A stretch of 64,000 nt of DNA, taken from positions 62,001-126,000 of the forward strand of contig PGXW01000001.1 of assembly GCA_002839355.1 (NCBI GenBank), in the 5' to 3' direction. How positions within the stretch are numbered: the stretch's first letter is position 1; each line of letters opens with the position of its first letter. Positions 8,788-15,080 of this stretch are shown piece by piece. The notes beneath the pieces were generated by a model, which was given only the letters and a program-made list of their open reading frames with translations, ran no database searches and had not been told where the DNA came from. The DNA comes from Spirochaetae bacterium HGW-Spirochaetae-2 (GTDB taxonomy: Bacteria > Spirochaetota > Spirochaetia > Sphaerochaetales > Sphaerochaetaceae). A program made the translations under genes and the position numbers.

Positions 8788-10242
8788 ATGCCTGTCGACA
8801 TAGATCCAGTACGGCTCAAACCTTTGCTCGGAATGCAACCGGGTGTATACCTTACCATCCTGTATGCGGTGGTACTGGTCGTTGTCGTGTTCCTGGTGGC
8901 ATTCCTGCCTGGAATCCTGCACAGCGGCAAACGGGTCACCTTCTCCAGTCCTGTGAACCCTTCGGTGGTGGTGGTGGACGGCCATTATATCGGTTCGACT
9001 CCTGTGACGGCTTTTATCGAACCTGGTACACATGAAGCGGTCTACATGTACGATGATCTGGCACGCGAGTCGGTGGAGTTCCAAGTCTCACATCCTGTGT
9101 TCCTGACCTGGTTGTTCCCACGTAGACAACATGTTGCCTCCAGTTCCTTTTTGGATACCGATTCTGCATTCAGAAACTATCTTGCGAGCATGTATGACCA
9201 GGTGGTCGTCTGGTCGGAGCCTTCGCTCGACGATCGTTACCATAGGCCTCCACTGTTCATGCAGGTAGCCGAGACTGCGGTGGCTTCCGATATCGCAGGG
9301 ATCCAAGACGATCTATTCCAGTTCTACTCCAGTGCCTTCGCTTTCATCACTTCGCAAAAGATGCTCTCCGATGCGTACGCTTCCCTGTCCCTTGTGAAAG
9401 AAAGGAATTTGCTATCCGATTCCCAAGTCGGTCGACTCGAGTCGACATTGGCGTCAGTCGGCAATCTCTTTTCCGAAACGGTATCGAATGAATCGATCGG
9501 GTTACCGGCCTATTCGGCAGACATCGGTTTCGATAGGACCAGCTTGTCGGTACCGGTACAGGGATTTCCAGCAATCACCGGATACTCGTTCGTTTCTGCG
9601 GAATTCATAAAAGGCGATGTCGTTCCAGCAAGCTACCCGTCGATCAATTCCATGGGAATCCATGCAACGGTTGAAGAATTTTCCCTTGGTGCATTGGAAG
9701 TAACCGAATACCAATGGGCACATTTCATTTCGAACAATCCCTATTGGGCGAAAGGCAATATCGATACCCTGATTGCCGATGGTATGGTGGATGCGAATTA
9801 TCTTGCGGGAATCTATCCGACAACCGCAGTCGTTTCCAACAGGCCGATCCGCAACATTTCCTGGTATGCGGCTCAAGCGTTCGCCGAATGGTTGGAAAAA
9901 GTTGTGAAAAAACCGGTATACTTGCCAACAGAAGCCCAATGGGAATTTGCCGCGGCCTCCGTGGCGGACAAGCCCTACCTCACCGGAACAATCGCATTGG
10001 CGGACAGCAACGGCCCCTCTGCGATGTTGGGGGGCTATTGGGAACTTGTCGCCGACTCGTATGTACCCCTGGGACGATTCTTGGGCAACGAAGGTATTTG
10101 GGATTCACCCCTATCGGGTGTCATAGTGAAAGGCGGCTCGTATCTGAACGATCCCGCGAAGATCGTGCGTACGACTGTCGGAGTATTGTCGCGAAACGAA
10201 TGTGCGGAAACCACCGGTTTCAGAATAGCATGGACCGATTAA
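8788..10242 (+). CDS. membrane-anchored PEGA plus SUMF1 (formylglycine-generating-like) domain protein
   Basis: 484 residues from the ATG at 8788, which has GGAG five bases upstream and lies downstream of the predicted transcription start; the frame itself extends back to 8701. One membrane segment lies at about residues 22-46 (LTILYAVVLVVVVFLVAFLPG). Next come a PEGA-type surface repeat (SVVVVDGHYIGSTPVTAFIEPGTH), a middle helical region, and a carboxy-terminal SUMF1/C-lectin-like domain (EVTEYQWAHFISN, RNISWYAAQAFAEWL, YLPTEAQWEFAA, GFRIAW). SUMF1 folds often occur in non-enzymatic cell-surface or regulatory proteins. No clear active-site Cys pair is visible, so sulfatase activation is unlikely. 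It lies 13 bases upstream of smpB. Confidence 0.82.
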   Translation: MPVDIDPVRLKPLLGMQPGVYLTILYAVVLVVVVFLVAFLPGILHSGKRVTFSSPVNPSVVVVDGHYIGSTPVTAFIEPGTHEAVYMYDDLARESVEFQVSHPVFLTWLFPRRQHVASSSFLDTDSAFRNYLASMYDQVVVWSEPSLDDRYHRPPLFMQVAETAVASDIAGIQDDLFQFYSSAFAFITSQKMLSDAYASLSLVKERNLLSDSQVGRLESTLASVGNLFSETVSNESIGLPAYSADIGFDRTSLSVPVQGFPAITGYSFVSAEFIKGDVVPASYPSINSMGIHATVEEFSLGALEVTEYQWAHFISNNPYWAKGNIDTLIADGMVDANYLAGIYPTTAVVSNRPIRNISWYAAQAFAEWLEKVVKKPVYLPTEAQWEFAAASVADKPYLTGTIALADSNGPSAMLGGYWELVADSYVPLGRFLGNEGIWDSPLSGVIVKGGSYLNDPAKIVRTTVGVLSRNECAETTGFRIAWTD

Positions 10243-10255
10243 CTAGGAATTATAC

Positions 10256-10720
10256 ATGGCAAAAGACCAGATAAAGATTTTACAGACCAACAAGAAGGCA
10301 TATTTCAATTACGAAGTGGTCGAGGATTTCGAATGCGGGGTTGCCCTGCAGGGAACCGAGGTCAAGTCGATACGCATGAGTCGATTCTCCTTCGGTGACA
10401 GCTACGTCAAAATCACCGCGAAAGGATTGGTCCTTGTTGCGATGCATATCTCCCAATACGCCCATGGAAGTATCAACAACCATGAGCCAGAGCGCGATCG
10501 TCGTCTGCTTGTCCATAAGCAAGAAATGAAGCGGATGAAACGGAAAGTGGACGAAAAGGGAATGACACTCGTTCCGACCCAGGTCTATCTGAAGGGAAAC
10601 CTTGTGAAGGTCCGCATCTCCCTCTGTCGAGGAAAGCAGGAACACGACAAGCGCAATACGATTAAGGATCGCGATATGAAACGGGACCTGCGGCGCGAAT
10701 TGAAAAACTTCAACCGCTGA
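10256..10720 (+). CDS. smpB: SsrA-binding protein SmpB
   Basis: 154 residues. Binds tmRNA and delivers it to stalled ribosomes (trans-translation). The body KILQTNKKAYFNYEV, GVALQGTEVKSIR and ISQYAHGSINNHEPERDRRLL is diagnostic, and the basic tail (KRDLRRELKNF) is the part that enters the decoding centre. It sits immediately upstream of the tmRNA gene, a common pairing, but tmRNA has its own promoter in the 60-base gap. Confidence 0.97.
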   Translation: MAKDQIKILQTNKKAYFNYEVVEDFECGVALQGTEVKSIRMSRFSFGDSYVKITAKGLVLVAMHISQYAHGSINNHEPERDRRLLVHKQEMKRMKRKVDEKGMTLVPTQVYLKGNLVKVRISLCRGKQEHDKRNTIKDRDMKRDLRRELKNFNR

Positions 10721-10733
10721 TCCTATCCACCAC

Positions 10734-10762
10734 TTGCCCTACAAGCAAAACTTCCGTATACT
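10734..10762 (+). promoter_or_regulatory. tmRNA promoter
   Basis: TTGCCC (10734-10739), 17-base spacer, TATACT (10757-10762), ending 18 bases before the mature 5' end of tmRNA. Confidence 0.6.
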
Positions 10763-10780
10763 TGTATCGACCCCTGAAAG

Positions 10781-11150
10781 GGGGGTGTATTGGTTTCGAC
10801 TGGCGTGAGGTCATGCCAATGGTTGCAAGCGGAGCGCCAACTCCTAAAACTAGCAAAACACAAAACTGCCAAGAAAGAAGACAATGTCTCTTACGACGCA
10901 GAATACGCTCTCGCTGCTTAGGTAGTAGGAACGTACAGGCTTCAAAGGTGCCGCTCTTAACCTCTGAGTGCTTGTAACAATAAGGGCTAACCCCAGGAAG
11001 TGCCGGTGGTCATGGGGGACAATACAGCTGGTGTAGGAATGGATACGTCGGCCGCTGGCCCGAACCATTTCGAAACTATGAACAGCGGCTAAGCTTGTAG
11101 AGGCCGTTGGGTGGCACGTTAGGACGGGGGTTCGACTCCCCCCACCTCCA
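10781..11150 (+). ncRNA. ssrA: transfer-messenger RNA (tmRNA)
   Basis: Rescues stalled ribosomes with SmpB by tagging incomplete proteins. The 5' end GGGGGUG (10781-10787) pairs with CACCUCC just before the 3' discriminator A, with one G-U pair. The T-arm reads GGGGG-TTCGACT-CCCCC. The conserved 5' stretch TTGGTTTCGAC is present, and the tag frame ends in ALAA-stop. The terminal CCA is not encoded after the discriminator at 11150, so it must be added after transcription. Pseudoknot-like GC-rich segments fill the rest. It lies downstream of smpB and is followed by a strong terminator. Confidence 0.95.
10868..10921 (+). other. tmRNA tag-peptide reading frame (AKKEDNVSYDAEYALAA-stop)
   Basis: Reading back from the TAG at 10919-10921, the frame gives a 17-residue tag ending in the protease-recognised YALAA. 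GCC at 10868 is the likeliest resume codon. An upstream GCA in the same frame would give a longer, less likely tag. Confidence 0.75.
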
Positions 11151-11165
11151 AAACACCCGTAAGAG

Positions 11166-11205
11166 ACCCGCCAATTACCTGATGAGGGTAAGCGGCGGGT
11201 TTTCT
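11166..11205 (+). terminator. rho-independent terminator after tmRNA
   Basis: ACCCGCC (11166-11172) pairs with GGCGGGT (11194-11200), followed by a T-rich run. It lies between tmRNA and the convergent outer-membrane protein gene. Confidence 0.8.
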
Positions 11206-11206
11206 G

Positions 11207-11980
11207 TCATGGTCTGAACGAGATGGATACTCCCGCACTCAAGGCCCTGCCGGAATGGTCGAATACGTCGATCAACCGCACATCGGCAGCAATCGTAGTC
11301 GATTGCATGAATTCAACCGGCAGCAATCGTGCACCGATATTCAGAAGACCACGATCCTCGGCTTCACCACCACTCGGACTCGAACTATACGAGACATTTC
11401 CAAAGTCAATCAGGAAATCAACCTTTCCCTTGAATACGTTCTCAAGCAAGGGCGCCTGGAAACCCATGCCGAAGTCAATGTTTGTGTTCATATCTTTCCT
11501 GAATGTATAGCCGATGAGAATGGTTGTCTTCGAAGGCCAATCTATGAATGTCGATGTGAAGGAACTCGCGATGTACGCTTGGGCTGCGAACTTAGTGGCA
11601 TCCCCCACTTCCAACGCTTGACCTACAATACCGAAGGCGACCGAAGTCGTCTCCTTCTCTACGAACCTCCATTTCGTGTTGAGCAACACATCCGCTTTCT
11701 CTGCGATATCGACGGCAAGACCTACCTCGAAATCCCTCCCAAAGCCGAATTGGATGAATGGAATATGGGCAAACCCATCGGGTAGTGCGAATATCGCAGA
11801 ATACCCGGTGGTGACGGAAGCATTCTCACCACTGGAAACAGGCTGGGCACTGGGAATGACGATATATCCGTTTACTCCTCCCAATGTGGCGTTCCCCTCC
11901 TCCATGGCTGCGAAAAGGCTGCCGGTGGACATGACGAGCAATACAAGTAGTGTCGCAATTATTCGTACGATTTGTTTCAT
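11207..11980 (-). CDS. predicted outer-membrane beta-barrel protein, unknown function
   Basis: 257 residues from the ATG at 11980, preceded by GAGAGG. The signal peptide runs over residues 1-25 (hydrophobic core IIATLLVLLVMSTGSLF, cleavage likely after FA). The mature part alternates polar and hydrophobic residues in Gly- and aromatic-rich strands and ends in VSISFRP, with a near-terminal Phe as barrels often have. The stretch NGYIVIPSAQPVSSG recalls the start of YjbH/exopolysaccharide-associated barrels, but the match is too weak to name. A single-gene unit with its own promoter is likely; it is convergent with tmRNA. Confidence 0.7.
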   Translation of the reverse strand: MKQIVRIIATLLVLLVMSTGSLFAAMEEGNATLGGVNGYIVIPSAQPVSSGENASVTTGYSAIFALPDGFAHIPFIQFGFGRDFEVGLAVDIAEKADVLLNTKWRFVEKETTSVAFGIVGQALEVGDATKFAAQAYIASSFTSTFIDWPSKTTILIGYTFRKDMNTNIDFGMGFQAPLLENVFKGKVDFLIDFGNVSYSSSPSGGEAEDRGLLNIGARLLPVEFMQSTTIAADVRLIDVFDHSGRALSAGVSISFRP

Positions 11981-12014
11981 GATTTTTCCTCTCCACTTTT
12001 CCCATTCATCTACG

Positions 12015-12043
12015 GATATACAGTAGCATTGTTCAATGTACAA
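12015..12043 (-). promoter_or_regulatory. promoter for the outer-membrane protein gene
   Basis: Minus-strand TTGTAC (12038-12043), 17-base spacer, TATATC (12015-12020), 35 bases before the chosen start. Confidence 0.45.
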
Positions 12044-12094
12044 AACAATTATCCATTCGAATAGGTTAATAGTTGCATATTACTAACATGTGGA

Positions 12095-12184
12095 AATGCT
12101 AATAATAACTTTGCTAATTGCTATATTGAATAATTATGAATATTCTGATATTACCATTATATAAGTTAGCCAATGCTAATAATA
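12095..12184 (+). repeat. direct repeat AATGCTAATAATA in the AT-rich rpsD upstream region
   Basis: The same 13 bases occur at 12095-12107 and 12172-12184, 77 bases apart, inside a strikingly AT-rich stretch (about 12040-12200) between the divergent outer-membrane protein gene and rpsD. It may be an operator or leader element. No clear single promoter can be chosen in this stretch; TTGAAT with TATTAC at 12126-12154 is one candidate. Confidence 0.4.
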
Positions 12185-12208
12185 TGTAATTTAAGGTGGT
12201 TATACACT

Positions 12209-12796
12209 ATGGCAATAGCACGAACACCAGTGTTCAAACGATGTTCCTATCTGGGCCTCGATCCTATCGTGTTGGGGTACACGCACAAGCCGAGTATACG
12301 TCGAAAGAAACCCTCCAGAAGGAAGGTCAGCGAGTATGGTTTGCAGTTGAAGGAAAAGCAGAAGGTCCGTTTCGTATATGGCGTCTTGGAAAAGCAATTC
12401 AAACTCACCTACCAGCGTGCAGAGAAGATGCAGGGGGTAACAGGAGCGAACCTGCTCATGTTGTTGGAGTCCCGATTCGACAATGTCGTCTACCGTCTAG
12501 GATTTGCCGTCACCCGGATACAGGCGAGACAACTGGTGAATCATGGGCATATCAAACTCAATGGAAAGCGTGTCGATATTCCTTCCGTCACACTCAAGAT
12601 CGGTGACGAGATCGAGCTGATGGACTCCATCAAACAAGTGGTCAAGTTGAGGAAACTTGCCAACAGCCGCGCCGTACCTTCCTGGTTGTCCTTCGATGGG
12701 GAGACTTTCACGGCGAAGGTCGTCTCTTCCCCTACCCGCAAAGATATAGATTTCGATGTGAAGGAATCGGCCATAGTCGAGTTGTATTCGAAATAG
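12209..12796 (+). CDS. rpsD: 30S ribosomal protein S4
   Basis: 195 residues from the ATG at 12209 (MAIARTPVFKRCSYLGLDP). The S4 RNA-binding domain is clear (LESRFDNVVYRLGFA, RQLVNHGHIKLNGKRVDIPS). S4 nucleates 16S rRNA assembly. It stands alone here and not in an alpha operon with rpsM, rpsK and rpoA, so it must be expressed from its own promoter. Only one Cys, at about residue 12, is seen near the amino terminus, so this looks like a zinc-free S4. AAGGTGG lies about 10 bases before the start. Confidence 0.95.
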   Translation: MAIARTPVFKRCSYLGLDPIVLGYTHKPSIRRKKPSRRKVSEYGLQLKEKQKVRFVYGVLEKQFKLTYQRAEKMQGVTGANLLMLLESRFDNVVYRLGFAVTRIQARQLVNHGHIKLNGKRVDIPSVTLKIGDEIELMDSIKQVVKLRKLANSRAVPSWLSFDGETFTAKVVSSPTRKDIDFDVKESAIVELYSK

Positions 12797-12870
12797 CAGC
12801 GTACCCTCTGTCCGATCTGCTCCGATCTCAGCCACAAGCGTATGCTGGTTCAGATCACTGGAATTCAAAC

Positions 12871-12899
12871 TTGACCGGTGTGGTATGGCACGGTACCAT
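12871..12899 (+). promoter_or_regulatory. promoter for yjbQ and the cupin gene
   Basis: TTGACC (12871-12876), 17-base spacer, TACCAT (12894-12899). Transcription is predicted to start at about 12905-12906, at the ATG itself. Confidence 0.55.
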
Positions 12900-12904
12900 G
12901 GACC

Positions 12905-13300
12905 ATGATAAAAAAATTCGATCTATCCACTCCTTCCGAAGGCTTCATATCCATAACTCGGGATATTGAGGCTTTCGTGGAGGACATGCGCATGGATTGT
13001 GGAATCTGCTTGGTCTATTCACCCCATACGACAGCGGGTATCACCATCAACGAAAACTCCGATCCCGATGTTATCCATGACCTGCTGCTGGGATTGGATA
13101 CCGCATTTCCGGAGGACAACCGCTATCTGCACGCCGAAGGCAATTCCACGGCACATCTGAAGGCTACCTCGATCGGTAGTAGTATCATGGTTCCTGTCGA
13201 ACATGGGAAGCTGGTCTTGGGTATTTGGCAGGATATCTATTTCTGTGAATTCGACGGTCCCCGCCAACGGAACTACTATTGCAAGCTTATGGCAGGTTGA
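12905..13300 (+). CDS. YjbQ/UPF0047 family protein (secondary thiamine-phosphate synthase type)
   Basis: 131 residues from the ATG at 12905. Family hallmarks are HTTAGITINEN (about 43-53), HLKATSIGSS, and WQDIYFCEFDGPRQR near the carboxy terminus. Members fold as small trimers with a His-rich pocket. E. coli YjbQ has weak thiamine-phosphate synthase activity in vitro, and the physiological role is unsettled. No ribosome site precedes the ATG, and the predicted transcription start coincides with it. A one-base gap separates it from the next gene. Confidence 0.85.
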   Translation: MIKKFDLSTPSEGFISITRDIEAFVEDMRMDCGICLVYSPHTTAGITINENSDPDVIHDLLLGLDTAFPEDNRYLHAEGNSTAHLKATSIGSSIMVPVEHGKLVLGIWQDIYFCEFDGPRQRNYYCKLMAG

Positions 13301-13301
13301 T

Positions 13302-13649
13302 ATGAAGATAACCCGGATTTGGGCTGACACCTCGGGAGAATCGCACTACTCGGATATGGAGATTCCGGTCATGGACAGCGGTCCGCTGGGATCGATGTCC
13401 GAACCGTTGCCTGTACGATCGATGATATTACGGGAAAATCCCTCGGGGTACGACTACGGATGGCATACGGCGCCGCGTGAACAATATATCGTAATGCTGG
13501 AAGGAAAAGTGGAGATTACGGTAAGCGATGGTGAAATGAGGACGTTTGGTCCAGGCGAAATAGTCCTGGTAGCGGATACCTCAGGAAAGGGGCATGCTTC
13601 ACGCAGTCCCGATGGCAAACCGAGAAAATCCTTGTTCTTGCCGGTATAG
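13302..13649 (+). CDS. cupin-fold protein
   Basis: 115 residues beginning one base after the yjbQ stop, hence co-translated. The single cupin domain is seen in the blocks WHTAPREQYIVMLEGKVEITVSDGE and FGPGEIVLVADTSGKGHAS. The His and Glu residues of the first block and the final His resemble metal ligands. Small cupins of this kind bind or isomerise small molecules; the substrate cannot be read from the sequence. Confidence 0.75.
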   Translation: MKITRIWADTSGESHYSDMEIPVMDSGPLGSMSEPLPVRSMILRENPSGYDYGWHTAPREQYIVMLEGKVEITVSDGEMRTFGPGEIVLVADTSGKGHASRSPDGKPRKSLFLPV

Positions 13650-13656
13650 AAGCATG

Positions 13657-13688
13657 CCGGCTCCGATGAACGATATCATCGGAACCGG
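13657..13688. terminator. strong hairpin between convergent genes, probable bidirectional terminator
   Basis: CCGG-c-TCCGATGA pairs with TCATCGGA-a-CCGG around a 6-base loop, in the 59-base gap between the cupin gene and the permease gene. No long T-run follows. Confidence 0.55.
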
Positions 13689-13708
13689 TGTATCCATACG
13701 ATACCGGT

Positions 13709-14962
13709 TTAACCCTCGTCCTTGGTAATATCCTTCGGACGTAGAATCAGATTCAACACAACACCGAAAATCGCTGCGAGGCCAAGTCCGGAAAGATTGA
13801 TGTTTCCAAACTGGAATGTCGCCCCGCCCAATCCCAAGACCAACATCGAAGCACTGATGATAAGTAGTTTCGGATTCGAAAGGTTCACCTTCGCATCGAC
13901 CATGTTCTTGATACCGATCGAGCTGATCATACCGAACAGGAGGATGGAAATCCCACCAATGACCGGTCCTGGAATGGTTCCGATCAAAGCGGTGAATTTG
14001 GGGATCAACGAAAGTACGATCGCAAATACAGCTGCGATACGCATGATCAGTGGGTTGTAAGCACCGGTGAGCGCCACGGCCCCGGTATTCTCCGAATAGG
14101 TGGTGTTGGCAGGTCCACCGATCAAGGCGGAGAAGCTTGTCGCCAATCCATCTCCAATCAACGTCCGGTGAATACCCGGATCCTTGATGAAGTCTTTTCC
14201 GACAACATTCCCTATCGCCAGGACATCACCGAAGTGTTCCACCATGGTGACGATTGCTATCGGTACCATGATCGTGATCGCTCCTACGGAGAATTTCGGC
14301 AAGGTGAACTTCGGTATTCCGATCCAAGCAGCGTTGCCCACTGCAGTGAAATCGATGATACCGATTATGATGGATAGGACATATCCGGCGACCAATGCAA
14401 GCAGAACCGGTAGGTTCGATGCGAATTTCCATCCGAATTTCGGAAATCCGATTTTCACGAAAATACCGACAGCAAACGTAAACAGCGCGACGAGCCAACA
14501 TCCGTTGGTGCCGATTGCCTGTGCGATGCCCGGGGAGTTGGTCCCATTGGCATTCTGTATGGCAACCGGAGCGAGTATCAACCCGATCATGATGATCATT
14601 GGACCGGTGACATGCGGGGGAAGGATCTTATGCAAGTTCTCATATTTCACGAACTTGAATATGATCGCCACGATGATATAGAGAAATCCCGCCACTACGA
14701 TACCGCCGAGCGCATAGGGCAAGCCTTCGCTCGCTCCAACCGCAACCAAGCCAGGTATGAAGGCAAAGGAACTTCCCAAGAACACGGGGACCTTGAATTT
14801 GGTGATCACATGGAACAGCAAGGTTCCGACACCTGCCGCAAACAATGTAACACCAATGTCCAGCCCAGTTAGGATTGGGACCAATACGGTAGCACCGAAC
14901 ATGACGAACGTATGCTGCAGTCCCAATACGACGGTTTTTCCGTCCAAGTCTTTCCTTGTCAC
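13709..14962 (-). CDS. NCS2 family nucleobase permease, uracil-type signature
   Basis: 417 residues from the GTG at 14962, chosen because GAGGAGG precedes it by five bases and the conserved start (GLQHTFVMFGATVLVP) follows. About 12-14 membrane segments are expected for this nucleobase:cation symporter family. The substrate-site acids are visible: Glu in TMVEHFGD (equivalent to UraA Glu241) and Glu in GPANTTYSENTGAVALTG (equivalent to UraA Glu290). Xanthine-specific members usually carry Gln at the second position, so uracil or a related ring is more likely than xanthine. It is the last gene of the catabolic cluster, 118 bases after the molybdenum subunit gene. Confidence 0.85.
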   Translation of the reverse strand: MTRKDLDGKTVVLGLQHTFVMFGATVLVPILTGLDIGVTLFAAGVGTLLFHVITKFKVPVFLGSSFAFIPGLVAVGASEGLPYALGGIVVAGFLYIIVAIIFKFVKYENLHKILPPHVTGPMIIMIGLILAPVAIQNANGTNSPGIAQAIGTNGCWLVALFTFAVGIFVKIGFPKFGWKFASNLPVLLALVAGYVLSIIIGIIDFTAVGNAAWIGIPKFTLPKFSVGAITIMVPIAIVTMVEHFGDVLAIGNVVGKDFIKDPGIHRTLIGDGLATSFSALIGGPANTTYSENTGAVALTGAYNPLIMRIAAVFAIVLSLIPKFTALIGTIPGPVIGGISILLFGMISSIGIKNMVDAKVNLSNPKLLIISASMLVLGLGGATFQFGNINLSGLGLAAIFGVVLNLILRPKDITKDEG

Positions 14963-15080
14963 ACTAACCTCCTCTTTTCGTTTCCACGAATAGTCGGGGT
15001 CCGGGTCGCCTTCTCTCTTGATGGTTCCCGATACCCAAATGGTAATCCAACTCTTTCGATTGTCTTCTCCTTTCCTCCTT

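Noticed and set aside
8788-10242. Sulfatase-activating formylglycine-generating enzyme
   Set aside because: The SUMF1 fold is present but no paired active-site Cys or sulfatase gene is seen, and the protein also has a PEGA repeat and membrane anchor, which suggests a surface or scaffold role.
13302-13649. Possible role of the cupin gene in the purine-like catabolic cluster
   Set aside because: It is on the opposite strand, coupled to yjbQ, and separated from the cluster by a strong hairpin.
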